Made by a program: the position numbers and the translations under genes | In this document: positions 15,946 through 24,973 of the stretch, one piece after another | Position numbering within the stretch: position 1 is the first letter of the stretch | Layout: each line of letters begins with the position of its first letter | Source of the DNA: MADRE3 sp963718195 | GTDB lineage: Bacteria > Desulfobacterota > Desulfobulbia > Desulfobulbales > Desulfocapsaceae | Reading direction: 5' to 3' | Length of the DNA: 64,000 bases | NCBI GenBank assembly: GCA_963718195.1 | Contig: CAVQYQ010000005.1 | Coordinates: 62,001 to 126,000 of the forward strand | Notes under the pieces: generated by a model | Told to the model about the DNA's origin: nothing | Seen by the model: only the letters and a program-made list of their open reading frames with translations | Databases searched by the model: none

Positions 15946-18159
15946 TTAACCGAGATTGAGAAACATGCCGATCTGGAAAACGCAGACCGCCAGTAAAAAG
16001 GCAAACACGGTGTTAAATGCCATTGAAAAAAAGGCCCATTTCCAGGATGATTCCTTGGCAATACAGACAACGGTGACAAAACAGGGGGCATAAAACATAA
16101 TAAAGATAAGGGCTGCAACTGCGATCACCTTATTCCAGTTTGGCGAGCGGACCAGTTTCTCACCAAGGGAATCTGACTGCTCGACATCAATGTCACCCAT
16201 GGAGTAGGCAGTACCCAGGGTCGATACGATAACTTCTTTTGCGGCAAACCCGCCAACCAGTGCAATATTGGTTCTCCAGTCAAATCCAGCAAATCGGGAT
16301 AACGTTTCCATGCCGGTTCCTATCCTGCCTGCAATTGAGTTCCGCAGCGATTCTTCCGCCTCCTTCCTGCTGATTTCCTGGAGTGTCTCGAGTAGTTCAG
16401 TTGCCTGCTCAGAGCGGGTTTCCTTTGGCATCAGTAGCTCTTCTATAACGGTGCCAGGGTAGGATGATTTAACCTGGTCTCGTTCGCTGTCGAAAATACG
16501 GGTCCGATCATCAGGAAGGGATGGGAAGGTCATGAGTGCCCACAGTAAAATGGAAATCCCCAGTATAACTGTGCCCGCCTTTTTGATATACTGCCAGGTT
16601 CTCTCCCAGGTGTGAATTACCAAGCCCTGCAAGGTTGGAAAACGATATGGCGGCAATTCCATAACAAACGGGGTCGGCTCTCCGCGCAAGATGGTCATCC
16701 TCAGAAATTTGGCGGCAAATAAAGCAACCACCCAGGCGAGCATGGTAAATAAAAACATGTACAGGGCCTTATTCTCTGAAAAAAATGCCCCAATGAGAAG
16801 AGCGAGTACCGGTATCTTCGCGCCGCAGTTCATAAACGGTACGGTGAGCAGGGTGGCCATTCGCTCTTTTGGTGATCGCAAGGTCCGGGTTGCCATCACG
16901 CCGGGAACTGCACAGCCACCGGCAATCCCGCCGGAAACAATAAATGGCATGACCGATGAGCCATGAAGGCCGAAAGATCTGAAGATACGGTCCATCATGT
17001 ACGCCACTCTGGCCAGGTAGCCGGAATCTTCAAGAACAGCGATGCCAAAGAACATGAACATGATCAGGGGGACAAACCCGAGTACACCCCCGACGCCATC
17101 AATCACTCCTGAAATTATCATCGACTTGAGCGGTCCATCAGCCATGAAAGCATCAACCGCGACGGCCAACTGGCCAAAAAAATAATCGAGAAAAATGACC
17201 GGTAGCTCACTCCAGGTAAAGGTAAAATGATAGAGTCCAAAAAGGACAAGAAGCATAATTACAGGACCCATCAGCCTGTTTGTAACAATCTTGTCAATTC
17301 GGTCGGAGGTGTAGAGGCGATTTGTTTCATAATTATGTTTGACAACGCCCTCCCTGAGTATCGATTTCAGGAAGCCATACCGTTGATCGGCAATAATTGA
17401 TTCCGGATATACATCGACCGTCTTCAAAATATGCTGGGCCACACCATCCACATCTGCCTCCAGATCTTTTGCTATATCAGGAGATTCATCCCGTCCTTTC
17501 AACAGAATCTGCTCGTCATTTTCCAGATATTTTATGGCAGTGAAGCGGGATGGATATGTTGAGGTGAGGAACTTGTGATTTTCAATGTCCTCAATGATGT
17601 GCATTATGGTAGCGTCAAGATCTTCGCCATAGGAAATGCTGAAGGGATTCCAATGGTCCGTTTGCTCTGCCACCGCAAGCGCCGTTTTCAGCAATTCATC
17701 TGTTCCCTCGCCTGACCGGGCAATTATCGGGATGACAGGTACCCCAAGGAGTTCAGAAAGTCGTTCAGTATTAACGCTGATCCCCCGGTCCTTGGCAACA
17801 TCTATCATATTGAGAGCAACAACAAGCGGTACACCAAGTTCGAGAAATTGGATGGTCAGGTAGAGATTTCGTTCAAGATTGGACGCATCAACTATGTTGA
17901 TAACAACTTGCGGACGTTCGTTAACGAGAAAATCGCGGGCAACCAGTTCTTCCACCGAATAGGCCGTCAATGAATATGTCCCAGGCAGGTCAACAATGGT
18001 AACTTGCCGATTATTAACAGAAATATAGCCTTCTTTTCGGTCAACGGTTATCCCCGGGTAATTCCCCACATGCTGGCGGGCCCCGGTAAGACGATTAAAC
18101 AGGGTGGTTTTTCCGGCATTTGGGTTACCGGCAAGCGCTGCAACGATTTTTTCTGTCAT
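15946..18159 (-). CDS. feoB: Ferrous iron transport protein B
   Basis: A 737-residue FeoB. The N-terminal G domain has GNPNAGKTTLFNRLTG (G1), VDLPGTYSL (G3, DxxG) and ALNMIDVAKD (G4, NxxD), followed by the helical switch region. The membrane part has the paired Gate motifs with conserved cysteines (SVMPFIVSGGIAGGCAVPGVMATRTL; VPFMNCGAKIPVLAL). It takes up Fe2+ across the inner membrane under anoxic conditions. It is last in the minus-strand set feoA-feoA-Cys-rich protein-feoB and converges with the anti-sigma gene; 15861-15945 shows no convincing terminator. Confidence 0.97.
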   Translation of the reverse strand: MTEKIVAALAGNPNAGKTTLFNRLTGARQHVGNYPGITVDRKEGYISVNNRQVTIVDLPGTYSLTAYSVEELVARDFLVNERPQVVINIVDASNLERNLYLTIQFLELGVPLVVALNMIDVAKDRGISVNTERLSELLGVPVIPIIARSGEGTDELLKTALAVAEQTDHWNPFSISYGEDLDATIMHIIEDIENHKFLTSTYPSRFTAIKYLENDEQILLKGRDESPDIAKDLEADVDGVAQHILKTVDVYPESIIADQRYGFLKSILREGVVKHNYETNRLYTSDRIDKIVTNRLMGPVIMLLVLFGLYHFTFTWSELPVIFLDYFFGQLAVAVDAFMADGPLKSMIISGVIDGVGGVLGFVPLIMFMFFGIAVLEDSGYLARVAYMMDRIFRSFGLHGSSVMPFIVSGGIAGGCAVPGVMATRTLRSPKERMATLLTVPFMNCGAKIPVLALLIGAFFSENKALYMFLFTMLAWVVALFAAKFLRMTILRGEPTPFVMELPPYRFPTLQGLVIHTWERTWQYIKKAGTVILGISILLWALMTFPSLPDDRTRIFDSERDQVKSSYPGTVIEELLMPKETRSEQATELLETLQEISRKEAEESLRNSIAGRIGTGMETLSRFAGFDWRTNIALVGGFAAKEVIVSTLGTAYSMGDIDVEQSDSLGEKLVRSPNWNKVIAVAALIFIMFYAPCFVTVVCIAKESSWKWAFFSMAFNTVFAFLLAVCVFQIGMFLNLG

Positions 18160-18273
18160 AATGGTAGCAAAGAGAACAAGGTGAGAATCGTGCTGGTGAT
18201 GGCAGATTACCTCTACCTGGTGTTGAAAAGTTTCGTTTCCCTCACCGTCATAGTGAGGTGTGATGACGTTGCA

Positions 18274-18471
18274 TCATTTTTTGTTGTCGACCACTTTAAA
18301 TTGGGATGCAGAAGTGCAGCTTGAAGAAGAAGAGCAGCCGCAGCAGCTGGATTCAATACAATCATCGCCAGAATCTCTCGAGAGTGCAGATCGCCATTGC
18401 CTGTAGTAGCGATTTCCGAGAAAGATGAGACAAAGGGCAATGATTACCCATATGATAATGTTCTGCCACAT
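18274..18471 (-). CDS. FeoB-associated Cys-rich membrane protein
   Basis: A 65-residue protein: one N-terminal membrane helix (MWQNIIIWVIIALCLIFLG) followed by a tail with a cysteine cluster (DDCIESSCCGCSSSSSC). This matches the short FeoB-associated Cys-rich membrane protein family commonly encoded next to feoB. ATG 18471 has AAGGTG close upstream and starts directly at the helix. It lies 114 bases before feoB and just after the terminator that follows the second feoA. It may act like FeoC, as an iron or redox sensor at the transporter (family-level suggestion). Confidence 0.85.
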   Translation of the reverse strand: MWQNIIIWVIIALCLIFLGNRYYRQWRSALSRDSGDDCIESSCCGCSSSSSCTSASQFKVVDNKK

Positions 18472-18508
18472 AAGCACCTTATTGTTAGTCTGTCCTAAAC
18501 TGTAAAGC

Positions 18509-18534
18509 AAAAAAAAACCGGAATCCCCGGTTTT
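18509..18534 (-). terminator. Intrinsic terminator between feoA and the Cys-rich gene
   Basis: Read on the minus strand, an 8-bp perfect stem (AAAACCGG / CCGGTTTT, 18534-18527 with 18521-18514) closes a 5-base loop and runs into a T9 tract (18517-18509). It begins nine bases after the feoA stop at 18544. It could end the feoA message or act as a partial terminator that lowers feoB expression relative to feoA. Confidence 0.85.
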
Positions 18535-18543
18535 GATTACACG

Positions 18544-18849
18544 TTATTCAGAAACCAGTATATTTTCCATGGTTTCCTTGTCGATCGAAACGGTTCCCCC
18601 GTGAACCTTGATAACACAGCCATCTCCCTGTGATGGGCAGATCAGTTCAATTTCATTTCCCGGATAGAGTCCGAGTGAGGCCATTCGGGCACAGTGTTTG
18701 CGGTCACCATTGATCGAGCAAACTTTTGTCACACCACTCTTGAACTTTTTGCTCAACGGGGTGACCTGGCATGTTGCCTTGGGCGTGCAGTTTTTTCTCT
18801 GCATCCTTGCCATTTTTTTTCGACCACATCCAAAAAATTTATTGACCAT
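18544..18849 (-). CDS. feoA: FeoA-domain protein with Cys-rich N-terminal extension
   Basis: A 101-residue protein whose last 75 residues are the SH3-like FeoA domain (CARMASLGLYPGNEIELI and IKVHGGTVSIDKE). The first 30 residues are basic and contain three cysteines (CGRKK, NCTPKATC), an extension not usual for FeoA. It is the second of two feoA genes here; the first ends 211 bases upstream. It has its own AGAGGA ribosome site and a candidate promoter. FeoA binds FeoB and supports iron uptake; the extension could bind metal. Confidence 0.88.
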   Translation of the reverse strand: MVNKFFGCGRKKMARMQRKNCTPKATCQVTPLSKKFKSGVTKVCSINGDRKHCARMASLGLYPGNEIELICPSQGDGCVIKVHGGTVSIDKETMENILVSE

Positions 18850-18874
18850 GGAATCCTCTGTTAAAATAATCTTT

Positions 18875-18903
18875 TAGGTACCTCAAACAATAGTGACTGT
18901 CAA
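18875..18903 (-). promoter_or_regulatory. Candidate sigma70 promoter for second feoA
   Basis: On the minus strand TTGACA (18903-18898, perfect -35) is followed by 17 bases and TACCTA (18880-18875), a weak -10. It lies about 30 bases before the feoA ATG at 18849. No clear Fur box was recognised around it. Confidence 0.4.
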
Positions 18904-19060
18904 CATGTTTTTCAATAAGGCATAAATGTTTTAGAGCTACCTAACAGTTGGCTGTGAGACATAATAGATTTGAAACATGCAGGGATACAGCGTCAGGTGT
19001 GAGGAACAATTTGAGCGGAATGCCGGAACAGCGGACAATCAGGATTTGTCAAAACCGGTT

Positions 19061-19297
19061 TCAGTCCAAAACTGAAACGATAATATGGTCTGCCTCATTG
19101 TTACGAAGTGTTAAGGTACCGCCCATTATTCTCAGGGCGACTGGGTCGTTGAGGGGGGCTCGCCCCTGGATGGTAATTTCAGTACCGGGAACAAGGCCCA
19201 TTTCCCGAATTCGTCTGCCGAGAACACCTCCAGCTTTAACAGAGGTGATCACCCCGGACTGGTTTTTTTTCATTTGACGCAAATTTATCTGATGCAT
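19061..19297 (-). CDS. feoA: FeoA-domain protein
   Basis: A 78-residue stand-alone FeoA: MHQINLRQMKKNQSGVITSV, then RRIREMGLVPGTEITI and ALRIMGGTLTLRNNEADHI, the standard SH3-like fold with conserved RxxEMGLxPG. It is separated by 92 bases from the upstream glnS stop and lies ahead of a second, longer FeoA gene. Two FeoA proteins with one FeoB occur in several anaerobes; they may form a heteromeric regulator of the transporter. No strong Shine-Dalgarno sequence is visible. Confidence 0.92.
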   Translation of the reverse strand: MHQINLRQMKKNQSGVITSVKAGGVLGRRIREMGLVPGTEITIQGRAPLNDPVALRIMGGTLTLRNNEADHIIVSVLD

Positions 19298-19389
19298 TGA
19301 GTTATTTTAAGTCCCTGCAACAAGCAGGTCTGCACTTTCTTGTGCAACCTTGTGCGAGCTGAAGCGAAAGAGGTTTACAAAATAAGATG

Positions 19390-21078
19390 CTATTTGTTTT
19401 TGGTTTTGGTCCATGAGTCACGCAAGGTAACAATACGATTAAAAACGGGTTGTCCAGGACCGCTCATTACCGGATCGAGGCAGAAATATCCCTGTCGTTC
19501 GAACTGGACCTGGTTGCCGGGTTCAGTTTGAGCGAGTGACGGCTCAACCATGCAGCCGTGTAATTCCTGACGGGAGTCAGGGTTGAGGTGGTCCGTGAAC
19601 ACAACATTCTTATCGCTGTCAGGATCTTCTGCATTGAACAACCTGTCGTAGAGCAGGACAGTGCAGGGATGCGCATGTCGGGCTGACACCCAGTGAATGG
19701 TTCCCTTTACCTTGCGGCCGTCAGGCGAACTTCCTCCTTTTGTTTCCGGGTCGTAGGTGCAATGAAGGGCGATGATCTCGCCACTGGCTTCATCCTTGTC
19801 ATACGATACGCAGGTGATGTAGTAACCATACCGCAGGCGTACTTCTCGTCCGGGGCCGAGCCTGAAAAATTTTCTAGGCGGATCTTCCATGAAGTCCGAT
19901 CGTTCGATGTAGAGTTCTCTGCTGAAGGGCAGCTTTCGACTGCCAAGTTCAGGTTTTTGAGGGTGGTTTCTGGCTTCCATCTCTTCTTCCAGATCTTCTG
20001 GATAATTATCGATGATTACTTTAAGAGGGTCGAGCACTCCCATGACACGGGGAGCGACATCGTTAAGATCATCCCGGATACTGTTTTCAAGTATCGACAT
20101 GTCAATCCAGCTTTCTCTTTTGCCAATGCCTATTTCACTGCAAAATGTCCTGATCGATTTCGGCGTGTACCCACGTCTTCGCAGACCTGAGATCGTCAGC
20201 ATTCTCGGGTCGTCCCAGCCATCGACGTGATTATCATTGACCAGCTGCAGCAGCTTGCGTTTGCTCATGACCGTGTAGGTGAGATTGAGCCTGGCGAATT
20301 CTATCTGTCTTGGGTGACAGGCCGTCTGGAGGGTCTCCAGAAACCAGTCGTAGAGCGGTCTGTGGTCTTCGAATTCAAGTGTGCAGAGGGAATGAGTAAT
20401 GTTCTCCAGCATATCAGAGAGGCAGTGAGTGTAGTCGTACATTGGGTAGATTGACCAGTTATTTCCGGTTCGATGATGGGGGACTTTGAGGATCCTGTAG
20501 ATAACCGGGTCCCTCATGTTGATATTTGGTGATGCCATGTCAATTTTAGCTCGCAGCACCCTGCTTCCATCGCTGAATTCACCGGATTTCATTCTTCTGA
20601 AAAGATCCAGGTTCTCTTCAAGTGACCGGTCTCGATAGGGACTTTCTTTTCCGGGTTCGGTCAATGTTCCGCGATACTCACGCATTTCATCACCTGAGAG
20701 GTCACAGACGTAAGCTTTTCCAAGCGTTATCAGTTCTTCTGCAAAATCATACAGCTGATTAAAATAGTCTGACGCGAAATAGAGATGGTCCTGCCAGTCA
20801 AAGCCAAGCCAGCGCACGTCCTCCTGGATTGATTTGACATATTCGGTTTCTTCCTTGCTTGGGTTTGTATCATCAAAACGGAGATGACAGGTTCCTCCAT
20901 ACTCATTGGCAATGCCGAAATTCAGACAAATAGATTTGGCATGACCAATATGAAGAAAGCCATTCGGTTCGGGAGGAAACCGGGTGAGCGGTGTCGGGTG
21001 TTTGCCGCTCTTTTGATCCTGGTCAACAATCTGTCTTATAAAGTCAAGAGGTTTGTCACTGCTTGTCTGGTCGTTCAT
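19390..21078 (-). CDS. glnS: Glutaminyl-tRNA synthetase
   Basis: A 562-residue class I synthetase. The HIGH motif is in FPPEPNGFLHIGHAKSI and the KMSKS equivalent is VMSKRKLLQLV; the C-terminal beta-barrels contain HWVSARHAHPCTVLLYDRLF, a GlnRS feature. It charges tRNA-Gln with glutamine directly. It follows gltX by 21 bases on the same strand, so both enzymes are likely co-transcribed. Its presence implies that GltX here need not mischarge tRNA-Gln. A tRNA-Gln gene lies a few kb away at 25837. Confidence 0.97.
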   Translation of the reverse strand: MNDQTSSDKPLDFIRQIVDQDQKSGKHPTPLTRFPPEPNGFLHIGHAKSICLNFGIANEYGGTCHLRFDDTNPSKEETEYVKSIQEDVRWLGFDWQDHLYFASDYFNQLYDFAEELITLGKAYVCDLSGDEMREYRGTLTEPGKESPYRDRSLEENLDLFRRMKSGEFSDGSRVLRAKIDMASPNINMRDPVIYRILKVPHHRTGNNWSIYPMYDYTHCLSDMLENITHSLCTLEFEDHRPLYDWFLETLQTACHPRQIEFARLNLTYTVMSKRKLLQLVNDNHVDGWDDPRMLTISGLRRRGYTPKSIRTFCSEIGIGKRESWIDMSILENSIRDDLNDVAPRVMGVLDPLKVIIDNYPEDLEEEMEARNHPQKPELGSRKLPFSRELYIERSDFMEDPPRKFFRLGPGREVRLRYGYYITCVSYDKDEASGEIIALHCTYDPETKGGSSPDGRKVKGTIHWVSARHAHPCTVLLYDRLFNAEDPDSDKNVVFTDHLNPDSRQELHGCMVEPSLAQTEPGNQVQFERQGYFCLDPVMSGPGQPVFNRIVTLRDSWTKTKNK

Positions 21079-21099
21079 GTTGTCAGTTGTTTAATGAGT

Positions 21100-22578
21100 T
21101 TATCTATAGAGTTGGGGGGTTTTTCTCAACCGTGCGACGACTTTTTCACACCCTATTGCCATGAGAATATCAAACATTGATGGTCCGGCCAGCTGGCCGG
21201 TGACAACCGTTCGCATGCCATTGATGATGATACCTGGTTTTACCCCAGCGTTTTCGGCACATTCACGGGCCAGTCGCTCGGTCTCTTCAAGGGAGAAATT
21301 CTCTATGTTTTCATAGAGATCAGCCAGCTCTGGCAGCCATTCCTTGAGTCCCGGATGTTTGAGTACGTTTTTGTTCAGCGGTTTTTCTTCGATGGTGTAG
21401 TCATCGGCGAAATATGCCCGACCAAGTGAGGTGAAATCGTTAAGCGTGTGGAAACGATCCCTGATCAGATCAATGGTTTCAAAGAACCACTGCTGCCGTT
21501 CCTGGTTATAGCTGTGATCCCACAGATTTTCTGCAATAAGCCTGTCCTTGACCAGCGGTGCGAGTTCAGTGATCGCCATTGATCTGAGGTAATGTTCGTT
21601 TATTGAGATTGCTTTCGGGTCGGTGAAGAACTTCGGATCGTTCTTACGGTAATTGAAAATGGAGCTCGATCGATTGATCCGTTCAAGGGAAAACGTTTCA
21701 ATCAGTTCTTCACGGCTGAAGAATTCACGATCGTTGCCCGGTGACCAGCCAAGCAGCACCAGGTAGTTGTTGAATGCCCAGGGGATGAATCCGTGATCCC
21801 GGTAAAATTGAACAGCAACTATTTCTCCATGGCTCCTTTTAGAAATTTTGGCCTTTTTATTGTCAAGTGTGAGCGGCATATGAGCGAAAACGGGAACCGG
21901 AGCATCCAGTGCTTCATAGAGAAGGAGCTGTTTGATCGTGTTTGTCATATGGTCCTGGCCTCTGATGACATGGCTGATACGGTCTCTGATGTCATCGACA
22001 ACATTGCAGAGCAGGTAGAGTGGGCTGCCGTTTGATCGAACAATGACGAAATCGTCAATTTCTTCGTAGCTGCTTTCAATCCGGCCAAGAACCTTATCAT
22101 CGTACCATAGTTTTCCTGCCCGATCTGGTACCTTGAAGCGTATAACTGCCGGAATGTTTTTGGCCTCTTTTTGTTGAATTATCTCAGCCGACAGAGAGCG
22201 ACAGGTACCATCATAGCCAACATTGGTTTTGGCAGCCAGGGCTGCTTCTCTCTTTTGGTCAAGTGTCTCTTTGGAACAGAAACACTTGTAGGCCTTGCCT
22301 TCTTTTAAAAGTTTAGCAGCAGCCGTTCGGTGGTCTTCGCTGAATTCGGTCTGAAAGTATGGTCCTTCGTCCCAGTCGATACCAAGCCAGTTGAGGCCAT
22401 CGACAATTCCATCTATGGATTCTTTGGTGGATCGCTCGACATCGGTGTCCTCGATTCTTAAAATGAGTTTTCCTCCGGTTTTCTGAGCGTATAGCCAGTT
22501 ATAAAGTGCGGTTCTGGCACCGCCTATGTGGAGGTATCCGGTGGGGCTGGGTGGAAAACGGAGTCGGGTTTCGGTCAT
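21100..22578 (-). CDS. gltX: Glutamyl-tRNA synthetase
   Basis: A 492-residue class I synthetase. HIGH is in FPPSPTGYLHIGGARTALYN and KMSKS is in DNKKAKISKRSHGE; the anticodon-binding helical domain fills the C-terminal third. It attaches glutamate to tRNA-Glu for translation and tetrapyrrole synthesis. The ATG at 22578 has AGAGGA upstream. It heads the minus-strand set gltX-glnS, possibly reading into the feo genes. Confidence 0.97.
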   Translation of the reverse strand: MTETRLRFPPSPTGYLHIGGARTALYNWLYAQKTGGKLILRIEDTDVERSTKESIDGIVDGLNWLGIDWDEGPYFQTEFSEDHRTAAAKLLKEGKAYKCFCSKETLDQKREAALAAKTNVGYDGTCRSLSAEIIQQKEAKNIPAVIRFKVPDRAGKLWYDDKVLGRIESSYEEIDDFVIVRSNGSPLYLLCNVVDDIRDRISHVIRGQDHMTNTIKQLLLYEALDAPVPVFAHMPLTLDNKKAKISKRSHGEIVAVQFYRDHGFIPWAFNNYLVLLGWSPGNDREFFSREELIETFSLERINRSSSIFNYRKNDPKFFTDPKAISINEHYLRSMAITELAPLVKDRLIAENLWDHSYNQERQQWFFETIDLIRDRFHTLNDFTSLGRAYFADDYTIEEKPLNKNVLKHPGLKEWLPELADLYENIENFSLEETERLARECAENAGVKPGIIINGMRTVVTGQLAGPSMFDILMAIGCEKVVARLRKTPQLYR

Positions 22579-22940
22579 GTATTGTCCTCTTGCCTGGTTT
22601 GTTCTGGGTCGTTAGAAAAGTACTGGTTAATACATAAGCATAAAGTAAATATTTGCTTAATATGGTTGAGCGATCCATCTCTGTTATTGGTGGCTTTTAT
22701 ATCTGGTTATTGAAGATTGTTCAATAAATATGATCAGTTCACCATCTAGAAGTAGCAGTTGTGCTGGAGATCTTATGGTAATACACCCGAGTATTTCATA
22801 TTTTAAGTTGTTCTCTCTGTTTGAAAACAGTATATTTTTTTGTTTTTTAATATAGAATCTGCCCTCATTTGCAGGGCTCGTACCATTTTTCTGCTGTTTT
22901 CCCTTTTTGGGCGAAGAACGTTAACATCGAAGGAGTCGTA
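22579..22940. promoter_or_regulatory. Divergent intergenic region between gltX and serA
   Basis: About 360 AT-rich bases that must carry both promoters. Near serA a hairpin CTGTTT/AAACAG (22818-22830) is followed by long T tracts, then TAATAT at 22848 (a possible -10 without a well spaced -35), then a small GCCCT/AGGGC hairpin around 22861-22877 in the presumed serA leader. I cannot assign promoters with confidence and see no gene. Confidence 0.4.
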
Positions 22941-24524
22941 ATGAGAGTATTGATCAGTGACAATCTTGCCCCCGTTGGCGTGCAATTACTCAAAGAAGCC
23001 GGAGTAGAGGTTGATGTGAAAACCGGGATGAGCCCGGATGAACTAAAGGCCGTGATTGGTGACTATGACGGCCTGGTAATCCGCAGTGCAACACGAGTAA
23101 CAGCCGACTTGCTGGAGTCGGCGAGCAGGCTTCGCGTTGTTGGACGTGCAGGCATTGGTCTTGATAATGTGGATATCCCTGCTGCCAGCCAGAAAGGCGT
23201 GGTGGTAATGAACGCACCGGATGGTAATGCAACAACTGCGGCAGAGCATGCAATCTGTATGATGATGGCCTTGTCCCGTAATATCCCACAGGCATGTGCA
23301 TCCATGAAATCCGGAAAATGGGAAAAGAAAAAATTCATGGGACGTGAGTTGACCGGCAAAACGTTCGGTGTGATCGGGGTCGGTAGAATTGGCGGTATTG
23401 CTGCGAACCGGGCGCAAGGTTTAAAAATGAAGACAATTGCCTATGACCCTCACATGCCGAAAGACATTGCTGAAAAAATGGGTGTTGAACTTGTCACTCT
23501 TGAAGAACTGGCCGGGCGCGCTGATTATATTTCTGTTCACGTGCCGTTGACAAAAGAGACCAAAAACCTGGTCTCTGCTGACTTTTTTTCCAAGATGAAA
23601 AAAGATGCGATGTTTATAGACTGTGCACGAGGTGGTGTATGCGATGAAGCAGCTCTTTACGAGGCACTTGTCGCAAATGAGATTGGCGGGGCGGCTCTGG
23701 ATGTCTTTGCCCAGGAACCGACCACACTTGAAAATTGTCAGCTGCTTGGACTCGACAACTTTATTTCGACTCCGCACCTCGGTGCCTCGACCAGCGAGGC
23801 ACAGGAAAATGTTGCAGTGGCAATTGCTGAGCAGATTGCTGATTATTTATTGAAGAGTTCTGTCACCAATGCCGTCAATGTACCCTCCGTCAGTGACGAT
23901 GTTCTTGCCCAGGTCGGCCCCTATATAAGCCTTGGCGAGATGCTCGGCGCACTGCAGATGCAACTTGCAAAAGGAGGTGTTGAGGAGGTTGCCCTTGAGT
24001 ATGGAGGTGCTCTGGCGGAACAGAATATAAGTCCGATTACCGTTGCTTTTCTGAAAGGGCTTTTCACCCCGATCTTAAAAGACGCCGTTAATTTTGTTAA
24101 TGCACCGATCATTGCCCGTGATCGTGGCATAAAAGTAATTGAATCCCGCACTGATCGTTCTGATGATTTTACTAACTCCCTGTCGATACGGGTCAAGACT
24201 GATGAAGGTGAAAATGTCCTGGTAGGGACGGTTTTTGGTAAGAATGAGCCCCGCCTTGTACGGCTGAATAATTTCAGGCTGGAGGTGCTGCCTTCCGGGC
24301 CGATGCTGCTTGTCTTCAACAATGATGTCCCCGGAGTTATTGGTGCCCTGGGAACCGAACTTGGAAGAAATGGTGTCAATATAAACAGTATGACCGTTGG
24401 GCGTGAAATAGAGAGTAAACAGAATATTATTTTAATTGGCACTGATCAGCTGATTACCAGGGAAATGGTAGAACACGTCAGAGCTCTCGAAAATATTAGT
24501 GATGCCCGGGCTTTTGACTTATAG
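22941..24524 (+). CDS. serA: D-3-phosphoglycerate dehydrogenase
   Basis: A 527-residue type 1 (long) SerA. ATG 22941 has GAAGGAG at 22929-22935; the in-frame ATG at 22869 lies far outside the domain. Substrate and NAD domains show GKTFGVIGVGRIGG and the catalytic Arg, Glu and His in NAPDGNATTAAEHA, DCARGGVCDEAALYEAL and STPHLGASTSEAQ. An intervening ASB domain and a C-terminal ACT domain (LVFNNDVPGVIGALGTELG) follow, indicating serine feedback control. It catalyses the first step of serine synthesis. The DUF1844 gene is 49 bases downstream. Confidence 0.97.
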   Translation: MRVLISDNLAPVGVQLLKEAGVEVDVKTGMSPDELKAVIGDYDGLVIRSATRVTADLLESASRLRVVGRAGIGLDNVDIPAASQKGVVVMNAPDGNATTAAEHAICMMMALSRNIPQACASMKSGKWEKKKFMGRELTGKTFGVIGVGRIGGIAANRAQGLKMKTIAYDPHMPKDIAEKMGVELVTLEELAGRADYISVHVPLTKETKNLVSADFFSKMKKDAMFIDCARGGVCDEAALYEALVANEIGGAALDVFAQEPTTLENCQLLGLDNFISTPHLGASTSEAQENVAVAIAEQIADYLLKSSVTNAVNVPSVSDDVLAQVGPYISLGEMLGALQMQLAKGGVEEVALEYGGALAEQNISPITVAFLKGLFTPILKDAVNFVNAPIIARDRGIKVIESRTDRSDDFTNSLSIRVKTDEGENVLVGTVFGKNEPRLVRLNNFRLEVLPSGPMLLVFNNDVPGVIGALGTELGRNGVNINSMTVGREIESKQNIILIGTDQLITREMVEHVRALENISDARAFDL

Positions 24525-24573
24525 TACGGTAGCCTCAGAAGATAACCAACAAGATTAACCAAAGGAAATTATT

Positions 24574-24897
24574 ATGGCTGAAGAATCCACTCAACATGGC
24601 ATTCCGTGTGGCGAAGGGACGGTGCCGAACGAAGACGGACAGTGTGTCATGCCGGAAGTTACTTTTTCCGCGTTTGTCATGTCCTTGAATACCTCGATAT
24701 TATTCCACCTCGGAGAACTCGCCGATCCAGAGACTGGGCAGATCGTAAAAAATATTGAACTTGCCCGTCATGCAATCGACACGCTTGTCATACTCGAACA
24801 GAAAACAAAGGGTAACCTGACGGAGGAAGAGGCTGAGTTACTGAAAAATATCCTCTACGATGTAAAGCTGCGCTTTGTCAAGACAGTGAAGGGGTAA
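24574..24897 (+). CDS. DUF1844-domain protein
   Basis: A 107-residue protein whose core (VTFSAFVMSLNTSILFHLGE, then NIELARHAIDTLVILEQKTKGNLT and a final LYDVKLRFVK) is the helical DUF1844 domain. It is common in Desulfobacterota, Acidobacteria and related phyla, with no known function. The N-terminus has two cysteines (IPCGEGTVPNEDGQCVMP). It lies between serA and ispE in the same direction with GGAAAT-type weak ribosome site. Confidence 0.85.
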   Translation: MAEESTQHGIPCGEGTVPNEDGQCVMPEVTFSAFVMSLNTSILFHLGELADPETGQIVKNIELARHAIDTLVILEQKTKGNLTEEEAELLKNILYDVKLRFVKTVKG

Positions 24898-24973
24898 CAG
24901 CCTGTTATTTAAGACGTATTGATTATTCGCCGGCCATATTTCTTTGTATACTTGCCGGTGAAGGTACGGATCG

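Noticed and set aside
18948..19277. 109-codon plus-strand open frame across feoA
   Set aside because: Opposite a clear FeoA domain; no similarity to any family I know.
23921..24442. 173-codon minus-strand open frame opposite serA
   Set aside because: Antisense shadow of a clear serA coding region.
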